The notes under the pieces: generated by a model
Database searches by the model: none
What the model saw: the letters and a program-made list of their open reading frames with translations, nothing else
What the model was told of the DNA's origin: nothing
Part shown: piece after piece, positions 8,918 to 14,909 of the stretch
Numbering within the stretch: the stretch's first letter is position 1
How the letters are laid out: each line of letters starts with the position of its first letter
Virus record (IMG/VR): IMGVR_UViG_3300047472_000033
Span: 1 to 56,249 of that record
DNA length: 56,249 nt
DNA from: a virus
Reading direction: 5' to 3' (one strand)
Program-made: the position numbers and the translations under genes

Positions 8918-9901
8918 ATGACTGACTGGACAAAGACCTCTGGAACCAACGGCACGATGATGATCCGGGATACCGGAACTGACGTCGAGTTCTGGTTCAA
9001 AGCTGGATATTCCAGCGACTGGTACAACGGCCTGGACTTCAGTTACACGGCCCAGGGGTCTACCACCAACAAGACCATCAACTACCCCACAGGGGCTGAC
9101 TGGTACAAGATTGGCGAACGAACAGTAACCACCGATCAAACGGTTACGTTCAAGCTGATCACAGACACCAGTATCGGTGGCATCGGTGGTCCGACGACAT
9201 TCAGTCATGCCATCGATCGGGCTACGGTTCCACAGGCACCGGACAAGCCCGTCATATCTGGCATCAAGTCGACATCCGTAGTCGTGACATTCACGGACAA
9301 TGGTAATGGCGGCGCCGCTATCAACTCGCGGCAGATCGGATATGCCACCAGCACTACAGGTACAAAGACGCTCGTCAGTTCTGATGGTTCTACGACCATA
9401 TCGGGGTTGGACGACGGCGTCACGTACTACTTTTGGGCGAGGGTACACAACTCGGAGGGCTACAGCGCGTGGTCCTCCTATGTCAGTGCTAAGACGCTCA
9501 AAACACCCGATCCACCGAGCACACCTTTGCTGTCCAGTGTCACATCGACAAGCGTAGACGTTGCGTTCACTCCGAACAGCAACGGCGGCGCCGCGATCAC
9601 TGGATATCAGATCGGGTACGGAACGAGCTCCACTACTCCGACTACAACTGTCGCGGCCTCATCTCCGCAAGTAGTCAGTGGACTCGTTCCAGGAACCGTG
9701 TATTACTTCTTCGCCAGAGCCCAGAACTCTGTTGGTTGGGGTGCATGGTCCGGGGCAGCCAGTACTAGGACAGTCGCTGGAGCCTATATTCAGGTGGGGG
9801 CCACGGTAAAACTTGCAGTGCCCTACGTAAGAGTAGGTGGGGTCTGGAAGATTGCGGAACCATGGGTCCGCAGCGTGGGAGTTTGGAAAAGGACCGTCTA
9901 A
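8918..9901 (+). CDS. Minor tail protein with two fibronectin type III domains
   Basis: 327 residues. After a beta-rich N-terminal domain (about 1-105) come two tandem fibronectin type III domains, about 108-195 (starting APDKPVISG, ending VSAKTL) and 196-280 (starting PDPPSTPLLSSV, ending ASTRTV). Both carry the NGGAAI-x(4)-QIGY and GLxxGxxYYFxARxxNS signatures. The last about 45 residues repeat a YVRVGGVWK / WVRSVGVWK element. Such domains decorate tail tips and may bind cell-surface glycans. A GGAGG ribosome site precedes the ATG. Confidence 0.8.
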   Translation: MTDWTKTSGTNGTMMIRDTGTDVEFWFKAGYSSDWYNGLDFSYTAQGSTTNKTINYPTGADWYKIGERTVTTDQTVTFKLITDTSIGGIGGPTTFSHAIDRATVPQAPDKPVISGIKSTSVVVTFTDNGNGGAAINSRQIGYATSTTGTKTLVSSDGSTTISGLDDGVTYYFWARVHNSEGYSAWSSYVSAKTLKTPDPPSTPLLSSVTSTSVDVAFTPNSNGGAAITGYQIGYGTSSTTPTTTVAASSPQVVSGLVPGTVYYFFARAQNSVGWGAWSGAASTRTVAGAYIQVGATVKLAVPYVRVGGVWKIAEPWVRSVGVWKRTV

Positions 9902-9917
9902 CAGAAAGACATATTCT

Positions 9918-10316
9918 GTGGAAACTTGGCTGCAGGTAGTTGCCGCCTCGGTTGCCTCGGTTGTCGCATCATCAGGCTTCTGGGCCTTCATGCAGCGCAA
10001 GGGCGATTCGAAGTCTGCGACCACACGACTCTTGATGGGTCTCGCGTACGACAAGATTACAACATCGGGCGTCGAACATATCGAGCGGGGGTGGGTCACC
10101 AGGGACGAGCTCGAGGAATTGCACAATTACTACTACGGGCCGTACAAGGACCTGGGCGGGAACGGGGTGGCAGAACGGATCATGACGGAAGTACGTGGGC
10201 TCCCGATCAGATCGCACAGCAAGTACGCCAGCATATTCCAGCATCAGAACGAAGGGTTCGTCAACAATGTCAGAGTCATCACTCCCAACGAAGCCCAAGA
10301 CACCCCTGCTGGGTGA
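9918..10316 (+). CDS. Lysis-cassette membrane protein (holin-associated)
   Basis: About 132 residues from the GTG at 9918 with CAGAAAGA upstream. The N-terminus (WLQVVAASVASVVASSGFW) is one membrane span, followed by a soluble domain with LLMGLAYDKITTSG and ERGWVTRDELEELHNYYYGPYKDLGGNG. This arrangement is known from proteins encoded beside holins and endolysins in many siphoviruses of Gram-positive hosts. It overlaps the holin gene by 50 bases, so the two are translationally linked. It may be a holin partner or antiholin; that is inference from neighbourhood. Confidence 0.6.
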   Translation: METWLQVVAASVASVVASSGFWAFMQRKGDSKSATTRLLMGLAYDKITTSGVEHIERGWVTRDELEELHNYYYGPYKDLGGNGVAERIMTEVRGLPIRSHSKYASIFQHQNEGFVNNVRVITPNEAQDTPAG

Positions 10317-10641
10317 CACCACCTACGCGCTCGTCAAGCAGACGGCCGCGCTGGTTCTGCCGGCGGTCGGGGCGTTGTATTTCGCCCTGGCTCAGATCTG
10401 GCACTTCCCGAACTCCGAGGGGGTAGTTGGAACCATCGCCGCGGTGAACACCTTCTTCGGTGTGGTACTCGGAATGGCGACCCGATCGTACAACAATAGT
10501 GACACCAAGTACGCCGGCGATCTCGTGGTCGAAGACCACCCTGAGGACAGCACTCAGAAGATCATCGTAGCTCATCTGAACGAGCAGCCCGAGACCGTTG
10601 CCTCTCTGCACGAGGCGATCTTCAAGGTCAAGGGAGAGTAG
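10267..10641 (+). CDS. Holin, r1t-like
   Basis: 124 residues from ATG 10267, preceded by GAAGGG. Two hydrophobic segments at about 26-45 (TAALVLPAVGALYFALAQIW) and 56-75 (GTIAAVNTFFGVVLGMATRS) are joined by a short loop with FPNSEGVVG, the layout of phage r1t-type holins. These proteins form membrane lesions that time lysis. The endolysin gene is over 32 kb away at 42.96 kb, so the lysis functions are split between two regions. Confidence 0.7.
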   Translation: MSESSLPTKPKTPLLGDTTYALVKQTAALVLPAVGALYFALAQIWHFPNSEGVVGTIAAVNTFFGVVLGMATRSYNNSDTKYAGDLVVEDHPEDSTQKIIVAHLNEQPETVASLHEAIFKVKGE

Positions 10642-10645
10642 TACC

Positions 10646-10888
10646 ATGGCGTACGGTAAGACCGATGTCGAGAACCGTTTCGGGTTCCACAAAGCCACCA
10701 TCGAAGGCGAGAATGCCACACTTCCGGATCACCGGGACGTACGCATCCTGTTCCGAGAATTCGCGGAGAGGCTCGATGAGATTCTCGTGGATGGTCGGGC
10801 CAAATCGATAGCCTTCACGCGTCTCGAGGATGCCTCGATGTGGTCGCACAAGGCAATCGCGGAACGTGCGCCATTGATCATGGAGTAA
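10646..10888 (+). CDS. Acb2/Tad1-hairpin-like small protein (putative cyclic-nucleotide sponge, anti-CBASS)
   Basis: 80 residues. The sequence carries the pattern I associate with the Acb2/Tad1 hairpin family: an N-terminal (E/D)-x-NRFxFH element (NRFGFHKATIEGE), an R-x(3)-REFAERLDEIL helix, and a C-terminal helix ending FTRLEDASMWSHKAIAER, where family members have a LEEAxMWANAAIAR-like motif. Acb2 proteins are compact helical oligomers that bind cyclic di- and trinucleotides and so block CBASS (and related) immune signalling. The gene is the last of the lysis operon and lies just before the first cassette promoter. The family match is from memory and function is inferred. Confidence 0.65.
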   Translation: MAYGKTDVENRFGFHKATIEGENATLPDHRDVRILFREFAERLDEILVDGRAKSIAFTRLEDASMWSHKAIAERAPLIME

Positions 10889-10903
10889 CTTCTTTCACAG
10901 GGG

Positions 10904-10947
10904 TCGCAGGAAAAACAGGCCCTATAATGAGACCCCTACGGAAGGAA
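10904..10947 (+). promoter_or_regulatory. Start-associated promoter element 1
   Basis: TCGCA block, A-rich spacer, TATAAT at 10923-10928, then GAGACCCCTAC and a GGAAGG ribosome site before the GTG at 10953. One of 13 copies of the same 40-45 base element. The -10 is perfect, but no TTGACA-like -35 lies at 16-18 bases. Confidence 0.75.
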
Positions 10948-10952
10948 CCACT

Positions 10953-11249
10953 GTGTTCAATCTGAAGTTCAAGACCGACAAGACGATCGACCTCCTCGAG
11001 GACGAAATCGCGCGTGTGTTTGAAGCGATGAAACTTTTGGGAGTCGAGGACGAAGCCTACCCGGTGCTTCGCGAACACCTCACCATGCTCTACAAGCTCA
11101 AGGAAGTTGATTCCAAGAAGAAGCTGAGCACTGATGCGATGGTCGCGGCACTGACAAGCATCCTCGGCATCCTGATCGTCATCGGCTACGAGCACGGACA
11201 CGTGATCACCTCGAAGGCGTTCAACCTCGTCGGCAAGACCGTCAGGTAA
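10953..11249 (+). CDS. Small membrane protein of cassette 1
   Basis: 98 residues from a GTG directly downstream of promoter element 1. A soluble N-terminal half (two amphipathic helices, about residues 10-50) is followed by one membrane span at about 62-79 (AALTSILGILIVIGYE) and a short HGHVITSKAFNLV tail. I know this architecture (a span followed by YEH-x-HVITSKA) from hypothetical proteins of many actinophages, but no function has been assigned that I can name. It is the first and longest-known-looking member of the small-gene array and is followed by a strong terminator. Confidence 0.75.
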   Translation: MFNLKFKTDKTIDLLEDEIARVFEAMKLLGVEDEAYPVLREHLTMLYKLKEVDSKKKLSTDAMVAALTSILGILIVIGYEHGHVITSKAFNLVGKTVR

Positions 11250-11278
11250 CACCGATTACCCCGCAAGATCAATGACTG

Positions 11279-11325
11279 ATGGCGTGTAGACCCCTAGCAA
11301 GGTTTACACGCCATCTGTTTTTTTT
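11279..11325 (+). terminator. Intrinsic terminator after cassette 1
   Basis: A perfect 10-bp stem (ATGGCGTGTA at 11279-11288 with TACACGCCAT at 11305-11314), 16-base loop, then eight T at 11318-11325. The loop includes GACCCCTA, part of the shared leader motif, and AGCAAGGTT, which recurs in the small-RNA candidate near 19.04 kb. Confidence 0.9.
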
Positions 11326-11330
11326 GCCTT

Positions 11331-11373
11331 TCGCAGAAAATACACGGCCTATTATGAGACCCCTACGAAAGGC
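11331..11373 (+). promoter_or_regulatory. Start-associated promoter element 2
   Basis: TCGCAG, A-rich spacer, TATTAT at 11350-11355, GAGACCCCTAC, and ribosome site GAAAGG, ten bases before the ATG at 11379. Confidence 0.75.
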
Positions 11374-11378
11374 ACACC

Positions 11379-11645
11379 ATGAACAAGAACCAGAAAATCG
11401 GATTCGTCATGATGGCTATAGGAGCGATTACGCCAATCGTTCTCGATCATATCTCTCACAAGATCAAGCTGAACAAGACCATCAAAGCGATCGACGCCGA
11501 AACCACGGCTGAGGTCGACGCGATGCGTAAGGCCAGCTCGATTGTGAAGTTGATGATCGAGAACGGTTACTACGAAAATCGTTCCCGCGCTGACATGGAG
11601 AAAGATTTCGAGTTCTTCCGAATGGCTGTCCGCTACAACGACTGA
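11379..11645 (+). CDS. Small membrane protein of cassette 2
   Basis: 88 residues. One N-terminal membrane span at about 7-24 (GFVMMAIGAITPIVLDHI) is followed by a charged helical region (KLNKTIKAIDAETTAEVDAM) and an acidic-aromatic end. With a short positive N-terminus, the tail is probably either periplasm-facing or held at the membrane. It has its own promoter element and terminator. No recognised family; function unknown. Confidence 0.7.
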   Translation: MNKNQKIGFVMMAIGAITPIVLDHISHKIKLNKTIKAIDAETTAEVDAMRKASSIVKLMIENGYYENRSRADMEKDFEFFRMAVRYND

Positions 11646-11649
11646 TCTC

Positions 11650-11690
11650 AAAAGCCTCTGAATCCCACACGGGATTTATGCTTTGTCTTT
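11650..11690 (+). terminator. Cassette terminator 2
   Basis: Nested stems AATCCC/GGGATT (11661-11676, ACAC loop) and AAAGC/GCTTT outside, followed by a T-rich tail that runs into promoter element 3. Confidence 0.65.
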
Positions 11691-11733
11691 CGCAGGAAAA
11701 ACACGGGCTTTAATGAGACCCCTCTACGAAAGG
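11690..11733 (+). promoter_or_regulatory. Start-associated promoter element 3
   Basis: TCGCAGG, A-rich spacer, TTTAAT at 11709-11714, then GAGACCCCTCTAC (two extra bases compared with the consensus) and GAAAGG before the ATG at 11740. Confidence 0.7.
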
Positions 11734-11739
11734 CCAGCA

Positions 11740-12060
11740 ATGGACCTCAAGAAGAAGTTCAAAGACACCAAAGCCAAGATCAAGCACTACGCTCCCGAGA
11801 TCGCTGCTTTCGGCGTCGTCGTCACCCTGGCCGCAGCTGCCATCTACGCGATCAAGAAGGACCTCTCAGAAGGCATCGAAGGAACACTAGTGTTCATTCC
11901 CCAGCCCTCTGAAGAATCTGACAAGACCGAACGTGGAACTGTGTTCAAGGTGACTGGCGAAGACCGCGACAGGATCATCGGAGATACTACGTTCGATCTC
12001 TACGGCATCACTGATGTGGATGACTTCTACTACCTGACCAACGACCCCTCAGACGACTGA
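11740..12060 (+). CDS. Small membrane protein of cassette 3
   Basis: 106 residues from ATG 11740, placed correctly behind the GAAAGG of promoter element 3; an in-frame ATG at 11683 would lie inside the promoter and is rejected. A lysine-rich N-terminus precedes a membrane span at about 20-38, followed by a 65-residue soluble, acidic domain (FKVTGEDRDRIIGDTTFDLY, then TDVDDFYYLTND). The positive-inside rule predicts the acidic part outside the cytoplasm. No family recognised. Confidence 0.7.
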   Translation: MDLKKKFKDTKAKIKHYAPEIAAFGVVVTLAAAAIYAIKKDLSEGIEGTLVFIPQPSEESDKTERGTVFKVTGEDRDRIIGDTTFDLYGITDVDDFYYLTNDPSDD

Positions 12061-12074
12061 TCTCAAACGCCATC

Positions 12075-12104
12075 GGCCGGCCCCACACGGCCTTTGGTTT
12101 TTGT
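12075..12104 (+). terminator. Cassette terminator 3
   Basis: GGCC (12079-12082) pairs with GGCC (12089-12092), followed by TTTGGTTTTTG. A weaker member of the cassette terminator set. Confidence 0.5.
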
Positions 12105-12109
12105 CTGAT

Positions 12110-12151
12110 TCGCACCATTTACATGGCTTATTATGAGACCCCTACGAAAGG
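12110..12151 (+). promoter_or_regulatory. Start-associated promoter element 4
   Basis: TTCGCA, spacer with ATTTACATGGC, TATTAT at 12129-12134, GAGACCCCTAC and GAAAGG before the ATG at 12163. Confidence 0.75.
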
Positions 12152-12162
12152 ACCATATTCTA

Positions 12163-12375
12163 ATGTCTACTCCTCCTCGCTTCAACATCTCAGACGCTCA
12201 GCGCCACTTCACCGCCCCTGTGAACAAGGCCAACATCGCCATCGACGAGATCAAGCGCGAACACAAACTCGCCAAGATCAAGCTCGCTGGTACGTACGTT
12301 GGAATCGTTCTCGGCGCGGCGACGACCGCTTACGTCCTGATCAAGAAGCAGAGCAAGACCACTGAAGAAGACTGA
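12163..12375 (+). CDS. Small membrane protein of cassette 4
   Basis: 70 residues from ATG 12163; the longer in-frame start at 12133 falls inside the leader motif and is rejected. A soluble helical N-terminus (ISDAQRHFTAPVNKANIAID) is followed by a lysine-rich stretch, a C-proximal membrane span at about 41-60 (LAGTYVGIVLGAATTAYVLI) and KK plus an acidic end (TTEED). The shape suggests a tail-anchored inner-membrane protein with the N-terminus in the cytoplasm. No family recognised. Confidence 0.7.
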   Translation: MSTPPRFNISDAQRHFTAPVNKANIAIDEIKREHKLAKIKLAGTYVGIVLGAATTAYVLIKKQSKTTEED

Positions 12376-12390
12376 CCTTCACGATCAACC

Positions 12391-12427
12391 TCAAAGCCCA
12401 CTCCCCCTACACGGGGTTTGGGTTTCG
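12391..12427 (+). terminator. Cassette terminator 4
   Basis: CCCC, TACAC loop, GGGG (12413-12416) then TTTGGGTTT, with an outer AAAGCCCA arm able to pair with TGGGTTT. Typical of the cassette terminators. Confidence 0.7.
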
Positions 12428-12466
12428 CAGGAAATACATGGCCTATAATGAGACCCCTACGAAAGG
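12425..12466 (+). promoter_or_regulatory. Start-associated promoter element 5
   Basis: TCGCAGG, spacer with AAATACATGGCC, TATAAT at 12444-12449, GAGACCCCTAC and GAAAGG before the ATG at 12474. Confidence 0.8.
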
Positions 12467-12473
12467 CATTACG

Positions 12474-12767
12474 ATGCAGCACACTTACTCGTTGTACGGC
12501 TCGCCCCTCCACCTCATTCTCGAAGAGAAGGTTGCTGACGGCTACAATCGTGTACACCTCGGCTTCATCGAGGCGCAGAAGAAATTCAAAGAGGACTACG
12601 GAATCCAGTGGACTCCCGAACTCCCGATCGAAATCAATGCGTCCCCCGAAGACCTCAAGGCATACGACGACATCGCCAAGCTCCTGAACCTCCTGATCGA
12701 GATCAACGGCGGCAGCCTCGACATCAACGAAGACCAGTGCATCACCGCAACGCTTGACCGAGTCTGA
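12474..12767 (+). CDS. Small soluble protein of cassette 5
   Basis: 97 residues from ATG 12474 (the in-frame ATG at 12438 precedes the promoter -10 and is rejected). Unlike most cassette products it has no membrane span. It looks mostly helical, with GSPLHLILEEKVADGYNRVH near the start and two acidic segments. It uses the same promoter and terminator design as its membrane-protein neighbours. Function unknown. Confidence 0.65.
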   Translation: MQHTYSLYGSPLHLILEEKVADGYNRVHLGFIEAQKKFKEDYGIQWTPELPIEINASPEDLKAYDDIAKLLNLLIEINGGSLDINEDQCITATLDRV

Positions 12768-12771
12768 TCTC

Positions 12772-12806
12772 AAAGCCTCTGAACCCCCACATGGGGTTTA
12801 TGCTTT
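12772..12806 (+). terminator. Cassette terminator 5
   Basis: AACCCC (12782-12787) pairs with GGGGTT (12793-12798), and outer AAAGC with GCTTT, then the TTTCGCA of the next promoter element. Confidence 0.65.
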
Positions 12807-12849
12807 CGCACGTAATACATGGCTTATTATGAGACCCTACTGAATAGGA
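12804..12849 (+). promoter_or_regulatory. Start-associated promoter element 6
   Basis: TTTCGCA, spacer with AATACATGGC, TATTAT at 12825-12830, then GAGACCCTAC (one C fewer than consensus) and a divergent AATAGGA ribosome site before the ATG at 12856. Confidence 0.7.
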
Positions 12850-12855
12850 AACGCC

Positions 12856-13098
12856 ATGTTTGGAAACCAGAAGCGCGGTATCCGCATCACCCTCGACAAG
12901 ACCAAGAAGACCGAAAACTCCACCCCCGGAGAGAACGAGATAATTCACCCCCAAACTGTCAAGCTCATCGCTGAGCGAAGCAAGGAAGTTGTGAAGTATG
13001 TCGCTCTCACCGCTATCGGAGCCTACGCAGCCTTCAAGGCTATCGACACCGTGAGCCAGATCGCCATTAAGAAGACCAAGAGCGCAGACCAAGAGTAG
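12856..13098 (+). CDS. Small membrane-associated protein of cassette 6
   Basis: 80 residues. A basic N-terminal tail (about 1-20) and a polar linker precede an amphipathic to hydrophobic segment at about 45-66 (VVKYVALTAIGAYAAFKAID), then a lysine-rich end. Layout is like cassette products 3, 4 and 8. No family recognised. Confidence 0.65.
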   Translation: MFGNQKRGIRITLDKTKKTENSTPGENEIIHPQTVKLIAERSKEVVKYVALTAIGAYAAFKAIDTVSQIAIKKTKSADQE

Positions 13099-13104
13099 AT
13101 CACC

Positions 13105-13131
13105 AACCCGCCCCGCAAGGGGTTTGGGTTT
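13105..13131 (+). terminator. Cassette terminator 6 with GNRA loop
   Basis: AACCC-G-CCCC-GCAA-GGGG-TTT-GGGTT: a CCCC/GGGG stem closed by a GCAA tetraloop and an outer AACCC/GGGTT stem. Confidence 0.75.
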
Positions 13132-13134
13132 AGC

Positions 13135-13178
13135 TCGCATTAAAAACACGGGCTATTATGAGACCCCTACGATTGGAA
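13135..13178 (+). promoter_or_regulatory. Start-associated promoter element 7
   Basis: CTCGCA, spacer with TTAAAAACACGGGC, TATTAT at 13154-13159, GAGACCCCTAC and GATTGGA ribosome site before the ATG at 13186. Confidence 0.75.
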
Positions 13179-13185
13179 ACCAAAG

Positions 13186-13332
13186 ATGTTCGAGAACCTT
13201 AAGCGTTCCGCTGCCGCGATCAACCGTATTGTCAAGTCCCGCCAGAACCACAAGGCGAGGATGAAGATGATCAAGGAAGACGAGGAGTGGATGCTGAATG
13301 CCATCGACGAAGCTTTCAGGAATCTGAAGTAA
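13186..13332 (+). CDS. Small basic protein of cassette 7
   Basis: 48 residues (first residues MFENLKRSAAAINRIV, last FRNLK), stop TAA. It is highly basic in its first two thirds and contains no membrane span, so it could bind nucleic acid or an acidic partner. It is supported by its exact fit between promoter element 7 and its own GCAA-loop terminator. Confidence 0.65.
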   Translation: MFENLKRSAAAINRIVKSRQNHKARMKMIKEDEEWMLNAIDEAFRNLK

Positions 13333-13336
13333 CCTC

Positions 13337-13363
13337 AACCCGCCCCGCAAGGGGTTTGGGTTT
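13337..13363 (+). terminator. Cassette terminator 7 with GNRA loop
   Basis: Identical design to terminator 6: AACCC-G-CCCC-GCAA-GGGG-TTT-GGG-TTT. Confidence 0.75.
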
Positions 13364-13377
13364 CGTCAAAATGAGAG
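13364..13377 (+). promoter_or_regulatory. CGTCAAAATGAGAG leader copy
   Basis: The 14 bases CGTCAAAATGAGAG are shared with the leaders of the connector (43830) and portal (48713) genes. A shorter CGTCAAAATG core precedes or contains the capsid and head-closure start codons at 50622 and 52643. Confidence 0.5.
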
Positions 13378-13385
13378 TGTTTTGT

Positions 13386-13643
13386 ATGAGGATTAAGAAG
13401 GCGATCATCGCCCCCACGTACATCCAGGCACGTCTGTTCTGTCAATTCGAGGGATGGGACGTCAGAGACTTCGACATCCTCACGAGGCCTGAACACCTCC
13501 AAGGTCGTTTCTTCGACGAGTACGAAGTGTGGTGGCTAGACCGTATGTGGTCGTGCAGGACTCACGAAGACGTGGCGTTTATGGTTGAGATGGAGCGCCA
13601 GGCAAAGATTCGCGGCGCCGACCTTCGAAGATGGTGGACCTGA
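13386..13643 (+). CDS. Hypothetical protein
   Basis: 85 residues from ATG 13386 (or 90 from ATG 13371). By analogy with the leaders at 43830 and 48713 the first ATG is probably part of the ribosome-site leader. The sequence has an IAPTYIQARLFCQFEGWDVR segment and is rich in Trp, Arg and acidic residues, with no membrane span. It has no cassette promoter of its own and probably relies on read-through of terminator 7. I do not recognise a family. Confidence 0.6.
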   Translation: MRIKKAIIAPTYIQARLFCQFEGWDVRDFDILTRPEHLQGRFFDEYEVWWLDRMWSCRTHEDVAFMVEMERQAKIRGADLRRWWT

Positions 13644-13679
13644 TCCAAAAAATCCCGCCGTGGAATTTTCGGTATAGGG

Positions 13680-13723
13680 TCGCAGGGTTTACACACCCTA
13701 TAATGAGACCCCTACCGATTGGA
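13680..13723 (+). promoter_or_regulatory. Start-associated promoter element 8
   Basis: GTCGCAGG, spacer with GTTTACACACCC, TATAAT at 13699-13704, GAGACCCCTAC and GATTGGA ribosome site before the ATG at 13731. Confidence 0.78.
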
Positions 13724-13730
13724 CGCTAAC

Positions 13731-13952
13731 ATGCTCCAGACCATCAACGGACGCGAATGCTACGTCGCCGTATTGACCCAGTCTCCTCAGATCTATCTCC
13801 CTGTTGGGGATGACGGTGATCCGCAGCTTACGCCCTACGCGAATGCTCTGGACACCGCCATCCGTACGGGAGTGATCACGGAGCCCGGCAAGTACGGTAT
13901 CGAAGTGAAAACCGACGGTGCCTGGATGGCTTACGCCATTATCGAGAACTGA
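13731..13952 (+). CDS. Small soluble protein of cassette 8
   Basis: 73 residues from ATG 13731; a TTG at 13719 is part of the GATTGG ribosome site. It looks like a compact alpha-beta protein (INGRECYVAVLTQSPQIYLP early, then GKYGIEVKTDGAWMAYAIIE) with no membrane span. Together with cassettes 5 and 7 it shows that the array is not limited to membrane proteins. No family recognised. Confidence 0.65.
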   Translation: MLQTINGRECYVAVLTQSPQIYLPVGDDGDPQLTPYANALDTAIRTGVITEPGKYGIEVKTDGAWMAYAIIEN

Positions 13953-13957
13953 TCTCA

Positions 13958-13992
13958 CCACCCATCCCCGATCCCACACGGGGTTTGGGTTT
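13958..13992 (+). terminator. Cassette terminator 8
   Basis: CCCC (13966-13969) pairs with GGGG (13980-13983), followed by TTTGGGTTT; an inner CCC-ACAC-GGG stem is an alternative. Confidence 0.6.
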
Positions 13993-14009
13993 CGTCGAAG
14001 GAGAAAACC

Positions 14010-14216
14010 GTGAACCGTAGGGCTGTCATGTTCGTTATTTCGCTCGCTGCAGCGGTGGTCACCCACCAGAGTATTATGTTGAAGAAGGTCTATGACCAGG
14101 CATTCGATGCCGGCTGGGAAGGACGCAAGGCATATGAGCAGTGCAAGGCCGACCTCGGCAACGACGACCCTACTGTCGAAGAGTTTGAGTACTGGAAGAA
14201 GTACATCAGGGGATAG
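14010..14216 (+). CDS. Small membrane protein
   Basis: 68 residues from a GTG behind a GAAGGAG ribosome site. An N-terminal span at about 4-22 (RAVMFVISLAAAVVTHQSI) is followed by an amphipathic domain with the segment AFDAGWEGRKAYEQCK. It lies just after terminator 8 without a start-associated element, so it is likely expressed by partial read-through. No family recognised. Confidence 0.65.
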   Translation: MNRRAVMFVISLAAAVVTHQSIMLKKVYDQAFDAGWEGRKAYEQCKADLGNDDPTVEEFEYWKKYIRG

Positions 14217-14217
14217 G

Positions 14218-14260
14218 TCGCATGGAAAACACGGCTTATAATGAGACCCCTACGAAAGGA
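14218..14260 (+). promoter_or_regulatory. Start-associated promoter element 9
   Basis: GTCGCA, spacer with TGGAAAACACGGC, TATAAT at 14237-14242, GAGACCCCTAC and GAAAGGA before the ATG at 14267. Confidence 0.8.
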
Positions 14261-14266
14261 TCCATC

Positions 14267-14443
14267 ATGGACCGCGACGAGAACGAAACCCCTCCCGCTG
14301 ACGCCAAGACCATCATCGCTATTGTCGGTGTGGTGAGCATTGCTACATTCAGTGCTTATCACCTCGGCAAGCTCGGTGTGGACTGGGCGCGCGAAGGTAT
14401 TCGCTCCCGCAAGGAAAAGAAAACGAACTGGACCGTAATCTAA
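14267..14443 (+). CDS. Small membrane protein of cassette 9
   Basis: 58 residues from ATG 14267; the ORF can be read from 14222 but that lies in the promoter. An acidic N-terminus (MDRDENETPPAD) precedes one span at about 14-32 (KTIIAIVGVVSIATFSAYH) and a basic tail (GIRSRKEKKTNW), so the C-terminus is expected in the cytoplasm. No family recognised. Confidence 0.7.
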   Translation: MDRDENETPPADAKTIIAIVGVVSIATFSAYHLGKLGVDWAREGIRSRKEKKTNWTVI

Positions 14444-14448
14444 TCTCA

Positions 14449-14477
14449 AGCCCGCCCCGCAAGGGGTTTGGGTTTTC
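14449..14477 (+). terminator. Cassette terminator 9 with GNRA loop
   Basis: AAGCCCG then CCCC-GCAA-GGGG-TTTGGGTTTT at 14455-14474. Confidence 0.75.
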
Positions 14478-14489
14478 GGAGGGGGAGGC

Positions 14490-14609
14490 ATGAAGAACCA
14501 AGGCTCCAATTTCGCTGTAGTCCTCGGTTGTCTGGCACTAGCTGGTGAGCAATACTGGTTGGGTTTCTGGCTGATCATCATCGGGTGTGTTATTCGCGAT
14601 TATACCTGA
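14490..14609 (+). CDS. 39-residue membrane peptide
   Basis: Starts at ATG 14490 behind a strong GGAGGGGGAGG ribosome site. The product begins MKNQGSNFAVVLGCLALAG and is almost entirely hydrophobic with two Trp-rich turns, ending IRDYT. It is a one- or two-span membrane peptide. The strong ribosome site and fit between terminator 9 and promoter element 10 support it as real. Confidence 0.55.
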   Translation: MKNQGSNFAVVLGCLALAGEQYWLGFWLIIIGCVIRDYT

Positions 14610-14615
14610 TCATTC

Positions 14616-14659
14616 TCGCACGAAAAACACGGCCTATAATGAGACCCCTACCGATTGGA
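14616..14659 (+). promoter_or_regulatory. Start-associated promoter element 10
   Basis: CTCGCACGAAAAACACGGCC, TATAAT at 14635-14640, GAGACCCCTAC and GATTGGA before the ATG at 14665. Closest copy to the consensus. Confidence 0.82.
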
Positions 14660-14664
14660 ATACC

Positions 14665-14853
14665 ATGCCCATCAAGCAGAAGCTCTCTTCCGCCAAGAAC
14701 GCCGTTGCTCGCAACCGTGTCAAGATCCTGGGCACCATCGCCGTCGTATCCACGACTGTGGTGTTGATCCAGGGCCGAAACATCAAGATGTTCAACAAGT
14801 TCCTGGACGAGAAGGGCCTGACTGAAGAGTACTACTTCCTCAACGAAGAGTGA
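14665..14853 (+). CDS. Small membrane protein of cassette 10
   Basis: 62 residues from ATG 14665. A basic N-terminus (KQKLSSAKNAVARNRVK) leads into a span at about 20-36 (ILGTIAVVSTTVVLIQG), followed by a short KMFNKFLDEKGLTEEYYFLN tail. The acidic end resembles that of cassette product 3. No family recognised. Confidence 0.7.
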   Translation: MPIKQKLSSAKNAVARNRVKILGTIAVVSTTVVLIQGRNIKMFNKFLDEKGLTEEYYFLNEE

Positions 14854-14858
14854 TCGAC

Positions 14859-14892
14859 AACCCCTCCCCGCCCCACACGGGGTTTGGGTTTA
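14859..14892 (+). terminator. Cassette terminator 10
   Basis: CCCC-ACAC-GGGG (14871-14882) followed by TTTGGGTTT, with outer AACCCC able to extend the stem. Confidence 0.7.
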
Positions 14893-14909
14893 GCTTTTCG
14901 TCCCAGGGG

